From a virus, in IMG/VR virus record IMGVR_UViG_3300017991_000037, positions 1 through 37,089 of that record: a stretch of 37,089 nt of DNA, one strand, 5' to 3'. This document shows, piece after piece, positions 1 to 6,212 of this stretch (positions are counted from its first letter, which is position 1; each line of letters begins with the position of its first letter). The notes under the pieces were generated by a model. The model saw nothing but the letters and a program-made list of their open reading frames with translations. It ran no database searches and had not been told where the DNA came from. The position numbers and the translations under genes were made by a program.

Positions 1-123
1 CCGTTGCCCCGTCGCCGACCTTCGCCCAGTCGCAGACCGTCGCCCCGTCGCAGACCCTCGCCCCGTAGCCTACCTTTGCCTCGTCGCAGACCTTCGCCCT
101 GTAGCCTACCGTCGCCCAGTCGC
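1..123. repeat. 123-bp direct terminal repeat, left copy
   Basis: These bases are identical to the last 123 bases of the window. An exact end overlap of this size is what an assembler leaves when a circular or circularly permuted molecule is cut at an arbitrary point, so the unique genome is 36,966 bp. The repeat falls inside the hexapeptide-repeat gene and does not coincide with a terminase-type gene boundary. I therefore read it as an assembly overlap, not a physical phage terminus. Confidence 0.93.
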
Positions 124-253
124 AGACCCTCGCCCTGTTCCCGACCGTCGCAGTAGGCGAGATAGTGATGCCGCGTTTTCTTTGCTCCTCCGCCGTCGCC
201 TCCGTCAGCGCCCAACCCCCGTTGCCGTCTAATAGATAAATCTTTATTTTCAT
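1..253 (-). CDS. Hexapeptide-repeat (left-handed beta-helix) protein, N-terminal part; continues at 36707-37089
   Basis: This is the first 84 codons of a 170-aa protein that crosses the circle junction. It starts at ATG 253 behind an excellent AAGGAGGGGGA SD site, overlapping the TGA of the upstream small zinc protein. After a short N-terminal strand region (about 1-34) come hexapeptides of the type ATVGDG, ARVCDW, AKVGYG from residue 35 to about 100, eleven units in all. Such [small]-x-V-x-x-x units fold as a left-handed parallel beta-helix. The whole architecture (hexapeptides, then a GPIGSR segment and a C-terminal helical part) matches from memory a family common in phages and prophages whose function is unknown. 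No transferase active site is evident, so I assign no enzymatic role. Confidence 0.85.
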   Translation of the reverse strand, partial: MKIKIYLLDGNGGWALTEATAEEQRKRGITISPTATVGNRARVCDWATVGYRAKVCDEAKVGYGARVCDGATVCDWAKVGDGAT

Positions 254-278
254 TCCCCCTCCTTGCCCTTGATGGCAG
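250..278 (-). repeat. Gene-junction cassette copy 1 (shared tail plus SD)
   Basis: On the minus strand this reads a GCC-ATC-AAG-GGC core, then GGCAAGGAGGGGGAATGA. It encodes AIKGKEGE plus stop for the upstream gene, the SD for the downstream gene and its ATG. Four more copies lie at 34902, 35579, 36423 and 36707. Confidence 0.85.
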
Positions 279-399
279 CTTGCTCCGTGTAACACTCCTC
301 GCACCTGCGCCCGTCCTCGCACTCCTCGCCCTCATCCAACGCCAGCTTTTTCCCACAGTCCACACACTCCACAAATTCATCGTAAGTGTAATTGCTCAT
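250..399 (-). CDS. Small Cys-rich zinc-ribbon protein (49 aa)
   Basis: Forty-nine residues starting at ATG 399, which overlaps the TGA of the upstream gene. Cysteines sit at 12, 15, 27, 33 and 36 (C-x2-C then C-x2-C), a minimal zinc-ribbon pattern with an acidic loop (DEGEECEDG). The C-terminus is AAIKGKEGE, the cassette-encoded tail also found on the hexapeptide, 95-aa and radical SAM proteins. It likely binds one zinc ion; the role (DNA, RNA or protein contact) cannot be told. It is first in the cassette-linked cluster. Confidence 0.72.
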   Translation of the reverse strand: MSNYTYDEFVECVDCGKKLALDEGEECEDGRRCEECYTEQAAIKGKEGE

Positions 400-554
400 C
401 GTTCCTCCATCCAGCTCGTTGCCGCATCATAAATTCGCATTACCTCTCGCCACCACTCCCTATTATTTCGCTTCTTGCGTCGCTCTTCTTCGGATCTCTT
501 TTCGTCCGCTCGATATTCCCGCAGATATTCTAACCGTTCCTCTCGCGTTTTCAA
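396..554 (-). CDS. Small basic helical protein, TTG start (52 aa)
   Basis: This frame is open from a TTG at 554 that overlaps the TGA of the upstream gene (TTGA) to a TGA at 396 overlapping the next ATG. GGGAG lies about 7 bases before the TTG. The product is 52 aa, highly charged (REERLEYLREYRADEKR, then EEERRKKRNNREWWREVMR) and predicted as continuous alpha-helix. There is no recognisable domain. It is kept because it exactly fills the space between two genes with stop/start overlaps on both sides. It may bind nucleic acid or act as a helical adaptor; this is inference. Confidence 0.6.
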   Translation of the reverse strand: MKTREERLEYLREYRADEKRSEEERRKKRNNREWWREVMRIYDAATSWMEER

Positions 555-1012
555 AATGGATCTCCCGGCATACGTTCTTCTTCGTGCTTCCTTTTCCTCT
601 CAGCGTTTTTTGCTTTCTGCTCTGGCGTCGCATCTTTCCAGGATGGACTATAATCCGTACCCTTCTTGTGCCACCACCTGCCGCATCCCTTCCTGCAATC
701 CCAAAACTCTAATACATCCTCGCTGTCTGGCGGGTGCCATTCACGGTAAGACGTCTTCGAGAAACACACCTTGCACTTGTCCTGATCCGTGTTTCCTTCC
801 GTGTTCGGCTTTTCGGCTTTGCCCTTCCTGAACTCCTCGGCCTTCTGACAAGTGATGTGGTGTGGGATGTGTCCCTTTATTATCCTTCCGTCGGATGTCA
901 TTATCGTCGTCTCCTCGGCGTTGACTGGCGTCGCTTTCCCGTTCTCGCTCCTTAAGAACTTGATCGCCGCTCCGTATCCCTTGCATCCCGTTACTCCGTC
1001 GATCCCGCTCAT
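551..1012 (-). CDS. Hypothetical protein with C-terminal zinc-ribbon-like region (153 aa)
   Basis: ATG at 1012 sits behind AAAGGAGCG. The N-terminal two thirds (MSGIDGVTGCKGYGAAIKFL, then ETTIMTSDGRIIKGHIPHHI) is not a family I know. The C-terminal part has C-x2-C (CKVC) and, about 27 residues later, C-x3-C (CRKGC) flanked by aromatic residues, consistent with a zinc ribbon, followed by a Lys/Glu-rich helix. The gene is overlapped over 272 bp by the frame of the upstream zinc-ribbon ORF. This frame has the better composition in the shared stretch, so I regard it as the genuine one there. Confidence 0.7.
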   Translation of the reverse strand: MSGIDGVTGCKGYGAAIKFLRSENGKATPVNAEETTIMTSDGRIIKGHIPHHITCQKAEEFRKGKAEKPNTEGNTDQDKCKVCFSKTSYREWHPPDSEDVLEFWDCRKGCGRWWHKKGTDYSPSWKDATPEQKAKNAERKRKHEEERMPGDPF

Positions 1013-1142
1013 GTTCGCGCTCCTTTGTTTTTAGCTTCTCGACGCACTCTGGACAAATACTAATATACTTCCCATCAATATACCACCCGTAAAGTCTCGT
1101 CCATTCTGAACCGCATAGCTTACATTTTGCCACTATCGGCAT
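741..1142 (-). CDS. Zinc-ribbon protein with anomalous overlapping C-terminal extension (133 aa)
   Basis: ATG 1142 directly follows the TAG of the upstream gene, with GAGAGG as SD. Residues 1-43 are a convincing zinc ribbon: C7-x2-C10 and C30-x2-C33 around a WTRLYGWYIDGKYISI core. After that the frame runs without a stop for 90 more codons over the start of the next gene (1012). That extension is Arg/Gly/Ser/Gln-rich and reads like out-of-frame sequence. Either a short protein has lost its stop, the assembly has a frameshift near 1010, or the overlap is real. The ribbon is secure; the C-terminal end is not. Confidence 0.5.
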   Translation of the reverse strand: MPIVAKCKLCGSEWTRLYGWYIDGKYISICPECVEKLKTKEREHERDRRSNGMQGIRSGDQVLKERERESDASQRRGDDDNDIRRKDNKGTHPTPHHLSEGRGVQEGQSRKAEHGRKHGSGQVQGVFLEDVLP

Positions 1143-1144
1143 AG

Positions 1145-1297
1145 CTACCTCTCGCGCACTACGTCCTCGTCCTCCCACTCTGCCATATCAACGTCGCTAT
1201 CGCAGTTGGGGCAAGCATAAATTACTCGCCCGTTAAGCTCCTCGGCCTCCATAATCTCCCCGCACTCGCAGCAATACCTAATGCCCATTTTTGCCAT
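1145..1297 (-). CDS. Small zinc-ribbon protein (50 aa)
   Basis: Starts at ATG 1297 behind AGGAGAAG, 20 bases inside the end of the upstream gene, and stops at TAG 1145. C9-x2-C12 and C29-x2-C32 flank GEIMEAEELNGRVIYA, a rubredoxin/zinc-ribbon-like knuckle pair, followed by an acidic tail (DSDVDMAEWEDEDVV). The tail could mimic nucleic acid or contact a basic partner; that is inference. It is one of a run of tiny zinc proteins in this early block. Confidence 0.75.
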   Translation of the reverse strand: MAKMGIRYCCECGEIMEAEELNGRVIYACPNCDSDVDMAEWEDEDVVRER

Positions 1298-1796
1298 GTT
1301 CTTCTCCTATTAACTTTGATACATACTTTCGCTTCTCTATTTGCCATCGTTCAAGCTCGGTATCCATCAATGACTTCATCTCGTTCTTGAGCTTCTCAAT
1401 TTCATCCTCAAGGGTGCCCATTCCTGGTTGCCACCATCTTCTGCCCCTCATCAAAATTTTAATTTCATCTATGACCGCTTCAGCAAACAGTGCCTTTACT
1501 GCAAATAATCGCATCATTCTTCGTCCTATAGTCTCATCGGTTCCATGCCCTTCGTGAAAATATCCGAGATGACAATCTCCTGTAGGCCATCCACACATCA
1601 CATATAAATTCGAAGTGTGGATTATTCTCATACTTCCATGCGCTATTTCGTTGACGTGAAGAACCCCTCGACGTCTGCAAAATCTCCATTCACTATTGAC
1701 CTTTACGGGCCTGCAACAATACGGATGTGAGCAAAGATAAGCCTTCCGTATCTTTTCTGCACTATACTTAGTGATCTTCCCATATAGCCCCCTCAT
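1278..1796 (-). CDS. Possible HNH-like metal-binding protein with coiled-coil tail (172 aa)
   Basis: ATG 1796 overlaps the upstream TGA. Residues about 20-85 carry CSHPYCCRPV, then VNEIAHGS, and YVMCGWPTGDCHLGYFHEGHG. Paired Cys knuckles with an E-I-x-H-like centre and a late C/H cluster recall HNH endonuclease folds such as the NinG type, but a canonical H-N-H triad is not clear. Residues about 125-165 form a charged coiled coil (TLEDEIEKLKNEMKSLMD). It lies among recombination and replication genes, which would suit a junction or recombination nuclease. I treat the HNH assignment as tentative. Confidence 0.55.
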   Translation of the reverse strand: MRGLYGKITKYSAEKIRKAYLCSHPYCCRPVKVNSEWRFCRRRGVLHVNEIAHGSMRIIHTSNLYVMCGWPTGDCHLGYFHEGHGTDETIGRRMMRLFAVKALFAEAVIDEIKILMRGRRWWQPGMGTLEDEIEKLKNEMKSLMDTELERWQIEKRKYVSKLIGEEHGKNGH

Positions 1797-2035
1797 CTTT
1801 TTATCTCCTGTATATCAATAATGACACGCGCCGCAATTGGCATTTTCCATCCATATGGTTCCCTTCTTAAATCTTTTCGTTTTCTGATGTACCCATATTC
1901 TTTCTCTGCGTACTCGCGCGCTTCTCGGCATGTGTGGAAAATAGCTGGAACATAATTACGAAAAATGATGTGCCGCACTTTCCCTTCCAGCTTGTTGTCG
2001 TTTCTCCATATCAAGCACCATCCACACCACTTCAT
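1793..2035 (-). CDS. Hypothetical protein (80 aa)
   Basis: Starts at ATG 2035, overlapping the TGA of the resolvase-like gene, and ends by overlapping the next ATG. The N-terminus is WCGWCLIWRNDNK with a C-x2-C pair. The middle has a helix (CREAREYAEKEYGYIRKRKD) and the end is beta-like (KMPIAARVIIDIQEIKR). I do not recognise the family. Tight coupling on both sides supports it as a real gene of the early operon. Confidence 0.65.
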   Translation of the reverse strand: MKWCGWCLIWRNDNKLEGKVRHIIFRNYVPAIFHTCREAREYAEKEYGYIRKRKDLRREPYGWKMPIAARVIIDIQEIKR

Positions 2036-2502
2036 ACCTTCGCCTCCCTTACAAATTCAAAATAAACGTCTCGGTTAACTATATAGTTACTCATTCCTAC
2101 CAGACCGGATATTGTTACCTTCTCCTCGCTCTTGACCTGCCACCACCTGACGACTGGAATGCAAATCAGCACGTCGTTTTTTTCTCGTTCCTGAATGAAC
2201 GCAACCGCTAAAAGCCCGTTATACTTTTCGAGATATTCCAATTGCTTGCCCTCGATCCTACGTGGATAAAATATCATACCCCTCGGCGTCTTGGCTTTTA
2301 CCGCTTTGAGCTCCAAACAATCCGTGGCCCAGAGATAATCTACGTGGTTAAACATCCTGACAGGATTACCGCGCTTGTCCTTTCCCCATGAGTCCTGTAT
2401 CTTGGCAAAGCGTCCGGGCATCGTTCCTATTTTTAGCTTCTCGATAGCGATTGGATTGTTTAGCTCCTTCGCAACTCGGCTGTATAGCGTTCTTTCGTTC
2501 AA
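2032..2502 (-). CDS. PD-(D/E)XK nuclease, RecU-like Holliday junction resolvase candidate (156 aa)
   Basis: Residues 55-105 show the layout of RecU-type resolvases: D61-x2-E64-x-K66 (DCLELKAVK), a basic/aromatic stretch, Q87 before a helix (KQLEYLEKY), then a hydrophobic strand GLLAVAFI. In RecU the D, E, K and following Q are active-site positions of a PD-(D/E)XK fold that cuts four-way junctions. Size also fits a small phage resolvase. The start is TTG 2502, overlapping the upstream TGA; the next Met is residue 28, which would still keep the core. A VRR-NUC or other small PD-(D/E)XK nuclease is the main alternative. It would resolve recombination intermediates made by the nearby Bet/exonuclease system. 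Confidence 0.6.
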   Translation of the reverse strand: MNERTLYSRVAKELNNPIAIEKLKIGTMPGRFAKIQDSWGKDKRGNPVRMFNHVDYLWATDCLELKAVKAKTPRGMIFYPRRIEGKQLEYLEKYNGLLAVAFIQEREKNDVLICIPVVRWWQVKSEEKVTISGLVGMSNYIVNRDVYFEFVREAKV

Positions 2503-2666
2503 TTTAATTTAGCCTTTTGTTTGCGATAATTAATTCTCTCCTGATGGTATTTTATTTGTGCATCGCACCTCCTTACGCAGTTATACGGAGACTGCTTGCG
2601 TTTCTCGCGCCACGCCCACGCCTTGAGCCTTAATCGCAACCAGAATAAGCGAATCCTGCTTTTCAT
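2499..2666 (-). CDS. Small basic protein (55 aa)
   Basis: ATG 2666 overlaps the TGA of the preceding gene (ATGA), and the TGA at 2499 overlaps the TTG of the resolvase-like gene. The product is very basic and Trp/Arg-rich (IRLFWLRLRLKAWAWREKRK) with two cysteines (C30, C34) and a helical end. The first 20 residues could form an amphipathic or membrane-associating helix. No family is recognised; the double overlap is the evidence for expression. Confidence 0.55.
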   Translation of the reverse strand: MKSRIRLFWLRLRLKAWAWREKRKQSPYNCVRRCDAQIKYHQERINYRKQKAKLN

Positions 2667-2836
2667 TTTTCATCCTCTCCGGTTATATTTATCTTCGTCC
2701 CGCACTTCTCGCAATCGAGGAACATATCGTTTTTGATGTAAATGCGGCGATAAAATCCAGTCTCCTGCCTACATACCGGACACCTAAATTGTGGAAGAAA
2801 TAACTTAGCTGGCTTTACATATCTTATTTTTTTCAT
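2663..2836 (-). CDS. Small zinc-ribbon protein (57 aa)
   Basis: ATG 2836 overlaps the TGA of the winged-helix gene; GGACGG lies before it. C19-x2-C22 (CPVC) and C42-x2-C45 (CEKC) flank about 19 residues containing FYRRIYIKNDMFLD, a classical zinc-ribbon arrangement with aromatic strand residues. It probably binds zinc and a nucleic-acid or protein partner. It is too short for a catalytic domain. Confidence 0.72.
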   Translation of the reverse strand: MKKIRYVKPAKLFLPQFRCPVCRQETGFYRRIYIKNDMFLDCEKCGTKINITGEDEK

Positions 2837-3198
2837 ATCCGTCCTGTATATACGTGCTGCTCAGCAGGCATCATATCGTCAAGCGTTATCTGCCTCGAAA
2901 ATTCATTTTCGCCCCACTTTTTAAGCTGGATATAATGCCGGAAGCACGCTTTCGCTCTCGCGCCAAATTCTCGTACTGCTTCGTCCCAGTCCTCCTCGGT
3001 GCGAATCAAAAAATACCCGCGCTTTGGCGATGAGCCTATCGGACTACCTTCGTCCCGCAACTCCTCGATGCACTTCCGAACGGCACGTTCCGGTATGCCC
3101 GAAATTAGTCCGACTAACTCTTTGCGGGGTACTGCTTCCCGATCATTAAGGATTTCCAGAATCGTTTCTTTCGTTCGGTCCAACCTTTCTACGTACAT
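2833..3198 (-). CDS. Winged-helix DNA-binding protein (121 aa)
   Basis: Start taken at ATG 3198, with AAGGAGG ahead of it and a TGATG junction with the loader gene; a GTG three bases upstream is possible. Residues about 7-60 read as a winged helix: KETILEILNDREAVPRKEL, then a second helix pair GIPERAVRKCIEELRDEG, then a beta hairpin SSPKRGYFLIRT. A remaining helical region (EEDWDEAVREFGARAKACFR) may mediate dimerisation. Directly downstream of the DnaC-like gene, it could be a replication accessory protein or a transcriptional regulator of the early operon; the sequence does not decide. Confidence 0.7.
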   Translation of the reverse strand: MYVERLDRTKETILEILNDREAVPRKELVGLISGIPERAVRKCIEELRDEGSPIGSSPKRGYFLIRTEEDWDEAVREFGARAKACFRHYIQLKKWGENEFSRQITLDDMMPAEQHVYTGRI

Positions 3199-4001
3199 CA
3201 CGCCTCCTTTCGCTTTACTAAGTGAGAAAATTTTGTACCTTTAAGCCACTCAAAAAACACCTGTTCCAATTCCGGCTTGCCGCGTATTGCCTTGAGTGCC
3301 TGCCGAATTTCCCGCTCGCTCGCTTCGCTCCCCTGCTTTTGCTCCTCGGCCTGCTCGTATAACGGCAACGTTGCCTTTACAGAACGCGTCAACTCAGTCT
3401 TGGTCTGCTTGTCATCTGGGCCTTCGAGCAAATACGTCCGCTCGGAATAATTGAATACCTCACCTTTCCGCCGGTCTCCTTTGAAAAAAAATATCCTCGC
3501 ATGGTTGCTGAATCTTGAAAATATCCTGCCCCTTCCTTCTTGTCCCTCGGCACTCTTGTCGTACATCTCAAGCAGACCTTCCGGTTTCGCGTTAGTGGTG
3601 ATAATCGTCCGCCTATCTATCCGGCACCGCTTCAAAAGTGCTATCCTGAAAATCTCGTGTGGCCTGTATTCGGTTTTATATTTCGCGAACCGATCCTTCT
3701 GCTCCGTCCCCAGGTCGTCTACGATTAGCCTCTCAGAATCCTCGAGGTGCCGTATTCTATCGCGCACTCCATCGTCGGTACTACATGCGTTTCTCATTTC
3801 GTCTATCAACTCCATCGCGTTACAGAATTCCCATCCTACCCCTCCCATCGCATAGTTTACCGCCCACCGAGATTTTCCGCTCCCTGCGCTCCCGTAGATC
3901 AATAGCACTGGCGTATCGGTCTTCAGTAGCGGGAATTCCTTATTCCCAGCCGCCAGCTTAATCACGTCCGCGACTATCTCCTCCGGTAGCTCCCAAGTCA
4001 T
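3198..4001 (-). CDS. DnaC-like helicase loader, AAA+ ATPase (267 aa)
   Basis: An AAA+ ATPase with Walker A GSAGSGKS at residues 37-44, Walker B RLIVDDLG around 91-98 and a sensor-1 type ITTNAK later. The size and order match phage DnaC/DnaI-type loaders, which load the replicative helicase onto origin DNA. The last 80 residues are a charged helical tail. I start it at ATG 4001 in a TGATG overlap with the initiator, behind GGAGGAG; a GTG at 4004 is the alternative. No phage DnaB helicase is seen, so it presumably recruits the host helicase. Confidence 0.88.
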   Translation of the reverse strand: MTWELPEEIVADVIKLAAGNKEFPLLKTDTPVLLIYGSAGSGKSRWAVNYAMGGVGWEFCNAMELIDEMRNACSTDDGVRDRIRHLEDSERLIVDDLGTEQKDRFAKYKTEYRPHEIFRIALLKRCRIDRRTIITTNAKPEGLLEMYDKSAEGQEGRGRIFSRFSNHARIFFFKGDRRKGEVFNYSERTYLLEGPDDKQTKTELTRSVKATLPLYEQAEEQKQGSEASEREIRQALKAIRGKPELEQVFFEWLKGTKFSHLVKRKEA

Positions 4002-4783
4002 CACTCCTCCTCTGCTATCGCCCGGCGCGGGTCTGGCTTTTTCTTACTTGGCTTATCGTTAATGAAACGCTCTAAACGCGGTTGATTGCCGAAGAACCAC
4101 GCAGCTCCCCTCGTGCAATTCGGCCTATACCCGTTTCCGCCCTTCCAGAAAAACTCGTCGTGCTCTCGGTTGTCGATCGCCTGCACGAGCTGATCAACGG
4201 AAAAGTTATCAAGTGCCTTTGCTATTGCCGCGAGATGTTCTTTGAGCGGTGTAATCCGTGGCTGGATTTTTTCTCGGTACCGGTTAAATACCCTTAATAT
4301 TACTTCTTTCTTATTCCCTTCATACTTCTTACTTATTAAAGGAATTTCCTCTGAATTATTCTGAATATTTTTGAATTTATTAAAAAGCTTCGCGCAGTTT
4401 CCTGCCTGCCAATCGGCAATTGTAACGCTTCTGCTTAAAGATGGCGGCCTCGGCCCCCGTGGCTTTGTAGTGGTCTTCAGGTAGTTGTCATTAAACCAAC
4501 GAGTGATAAACAACCATTTACGTGAGTTATCATCAGTCCACCGTTCAATAACGCCGACTTTCTCCATTTCACAGATCGCGTCCTCGAGCTCCGTAATACT
4601 CGGAGCATGAGGAGGTTGATCTCCTCCAAAGGCGTCAACGTGAATCTTGGCGGGGATAAATTCGCAAGTACCATAATAACATACCGCTCGCTCAAGATAA
4701 GGGAATATCGCCTTTGCTTGCCATGATAGCCCTCTCTCAAGCAGGCTGGATCCAAACTCGCCGGATAATATGATTGACTTCAC
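4001..4783 (-). CDS. DnaD/O-like replication initiator (260 aa)
   Basis: Starts at ATG 4783 behind a perfect AGGAGGTGAT SD. The N-terminal half (about 1-105) is a winged-helix region typical of phage replisome organisers: WQAKAIFPYLERAVCYYGTC, then SITELEDAICEMEKVGVIERW and a strand WLFITRWF. The C-terminal part (about 160-245) has a DnaD-like pattern: VFNRYREKIQPRITPLKE, LDNFSVDQLVQAIDN, and an aromatic GAAWFF segment. Pairing with the DnaC-like gene immediately downstream is the standard phage arrangement. It should bind the origin and bring the loader and host helicase. An AT-rich repeat lies inside the gene at 4346-4380. Confidence 0.8.
   Translation of the reverse strand: MKSIILSGEFGSSLLERGLSWQAKAIFPYLERAVCYYGTCEFIPAKIHVDAFGGDQPPHAPSITELEDAICEMEKVGVIERWTDDNSRKWLFITRWFNDNYLKTTTKPRGPRPPSLSRSVTIADWQAGNCAKLFNKFKNIQNNSEEIPLISKKYEGNKKEVILRVFNRYREKIQPRITPLKEHLAAIAKALDNFSVDQLVQAIDNREHDEFFWKGGNGYRPNCTRGAAWFFGNQPRLERFINDKPSKKKPDPRRAIAEEE
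4346..4380. other. AT-rich tandem 10-mers inside initiator gene; possible origin unwinding element
   Basis: On the plus strand three adjacent imperfect 10-mers (ctgaattatt, ctgaatattt, ttgaatttat) at 4351-4380 follow a T/A-rich stretch from about 4290. The block is clearly more AT-rich than the surrounding gene. In lambda-type phages the origin lies inside the initiator gene with an AT-rich unwinding element next to iterons. I see no clear GC-containing iterons here, so this is only a candidate. Confidence 0.3.
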
Positions 4784-4804
4784 TGATCACCTCCTAGAAT
4801 ATGC

Positions 4805-5032
4805 CTATTTCGCGTCAACTCGTAACGCCCGTGGCCTTTTTGTCGCTATCGTATTCTTTGGGGTATGGGGACGCCTGCCAAAACGATAGGGCCATAAAAC
4901 GCACGTACGTACGGTACAATTAGCAACTTCCGATGGCGACTCGGCGCAACAATCCAGACATTTAGCTCTTATCGCCTTTAGCGGCCTTAATGGCCTTTCC
5001 GGATTGTATTCTTGATGCTTCCACTTTTTCAT
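4805..5032 (-). CDS. Small Cys-rich conserved phage protein (75 aa)
   Basis: The core AIRAKCLDCCAESPSEVANC followed by TVRTCVLWPYRFGRRP is a pattern I recognise from many phage and prophage proteins of unknown function. Cysteines at 25, 28, 29, 39 and 44 suggest one zinc site, and the Arg-rich flanks suggest nucleic-acid contact. The gene starts inside the last 71 bases of the exonuclease gene, with GAGG as a modest SD, and ends 22 bases before the initiator ATG. Position next to replication and recombination genes is the usual context. Confidence 0.75.
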   Translation of the reverse strand: MKKWKHQEYNPERPLRPLKAIRAKCLDCCAESPSEVANCTVRTCVLWPYRFGRRPHTPKNTIATKRPRALRVDAK

Positions 5033-6212
5033 TTTTCTTGGCCTCTATCCGTACAATTGAGAGTTTGGTTTGCTTCCGAGTCTCTATAGTCTCGGAGGCT
5101 TCCTCTTTGAATTTGTCTATTTTTTCTTGCGGCAATATCGAGAAAAGCTCCTTCTTTGCTTCCTCGTAACTCGATGCGTCGAGCTTCAGGTATCTTGATA
5201 TATCGGCACCGTGCCTCCGAAATAGCTCGGATATTTTATCCGCAGGGAACCCGCGCCGCTCCTCGGCCTTCCACGCCCAACCCATGCTCCCGTCGTCTAT
5301 CGGCACAACGTCGGCTGCATTAGCAAGGTCGCCGAGATACTGGCGCAACGTCTCGCGCCGAGATTGATGTAGCTTAATCGCGGCCTCGACCTTCCGAAGC
5401 TCGTCGTGGGCCGCCTGCGCTGAAAGTATATTCTCTCCAGTACTCTTATATCGCCGCTTATACTCCGCGCACTTCGCGCGGATAGGACAGAGGTTACAGT
5501 TACGGTTTATCCTGGCCGGAAACTTTTTGCTGATAATTCCTTCGAGTATCTCGTCGATCCAACCCCTAATCCACTGTACCTCGTCTGGATCCACCTCGAC
5601 GCTATTCTCCAGATTATACCGGAACATATACTGCGTGAATTTTAGGCGCTTCAGCCCGGGCACGATATCAAGAGCGGCCAGCATATAGATATTCCCCTGC
5701 CGGTCTTTTCGCAGATCATCTTTCGAGAGTATGCGCCGTGCGTTCTTGTAATCCACGATATGCAGGCCGTCGCCCTCCATGTAGTCTATACGGTCGATGA
5801 TTACCTTGAGCCCGACGTTATGATCCTGACTATACGGAATGACTATCTCCGCCTCAGCATCATGAATAAATTCCGCAGTCTGAGCGAGGCGTAGACCTAA
5901 GTGCCTCAACCCACGTAATCCTTCGGTATAATCGTCCGGCGTAATCTCTGCCGTCAACATCTCCTTCCGAATAGCGGCTTTGAATATTCCCTCGATGTCA
6001 TCGGCTCCTATCTCCTTACCGTCGCGAATAGAGACATTCATCGCGCGGGCCGCCAAGTGCATTGCCGATCCGAGCCGCATATAATAGGTGCGCTCCAGTT
6101 GTAGGCCGTCGATATACTTGGCCTTATAGAGTCTCGGACAGTCGTGATACGTCTCGCACTGCGACCAGCTTATCCACGGCTTCGGAGTTTTACTTCGCTT
6201 TTGCTTTGGCAC
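4962..6212 (-). CDS. PD-(D/E)XK exonuclease with Fe-S cluster motif (Cas4/AddB-like), 416 aa
   Basis: Starts at GTG 6212 after GGAGGG, overlapping the bet gene by 23 bases. The nuclease core is clear: H52 in GSAMH, D140 in IIDRID, D154-Y-K156 and Q172 before a hydrophobic helix. This is the RecB-family PD-(D/E)XK order. Four cysteines, C25 (CPRLY) and C239-x2-C242-x5-C248 (CNLCPIRAKC), match the iron-staple Fe-S cluster of Cas4 and AddB. Residues 265-416 are a helical, charged extension not typical of minimal Cas4. Directly downstream of a Bet annealing protein, it most likely supplies the 5'-3' resection that makes single strands for annealing. No Cas genes are present. Confidence 0.82.
   Translation of the reverse strand: MPKQKRSKTPKPWISWSQCETYHDCPRLYKAKYIDGLQLERTYYMRLGSAMHLAARAMNVSIRDGKEIGADDIEGIFKAAIRKEMLTAEITPDDYTEGLRGLRHLGLRLAQTAEFIHDAEAEIVIPYSQDHNVGLKVIIDRIDYMEGDGLHIVDYKNARRILSKDDLRKDRQGNIYMLAALDIVPGLKRLKFTQYMFRYNLENSVEVDPDEVQWIRGWIDEILEGIISKKFPARINRNCNLCPIRAKCAEYKRRYKSTGENILSAQAAHDELRKVEAAIKLHQSRRETLRQYLGDLANAADVVPIDDGSMGWAWKAEERRGFPADKISELFRRHGADISRYLKLDASSYEEAKKELFSILPQEKIDKFKEEASETIETRKQTKLSIVRIEAKKNEKVEASRIQSGKAIKAAKGDKS

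Noticed and set aside
1-123. Physical direct terminal repeats of the packaged phage DNA
   Set aside because: 123 bp is short for packaging repeats, falls mid-gene in repetitive sequence and equals an ordinary assembly overlap.
551-1178. GTG start at 1178 for the zinc-ribbon ORF
   Set aside because: It would lie inside the 50-aa zinc-ribbon gene; the ATG at 1142 follows that gene's TAG and has an SD.
4962-6212. CRISPR-associated Cas4
   Set aside because: The Fe-S PD-(D/E)XK core is shared with Cas4, but there are no cas1/cas2 genes or arrays and the partner is Bet, so a recombination exonuclease is the better reading.
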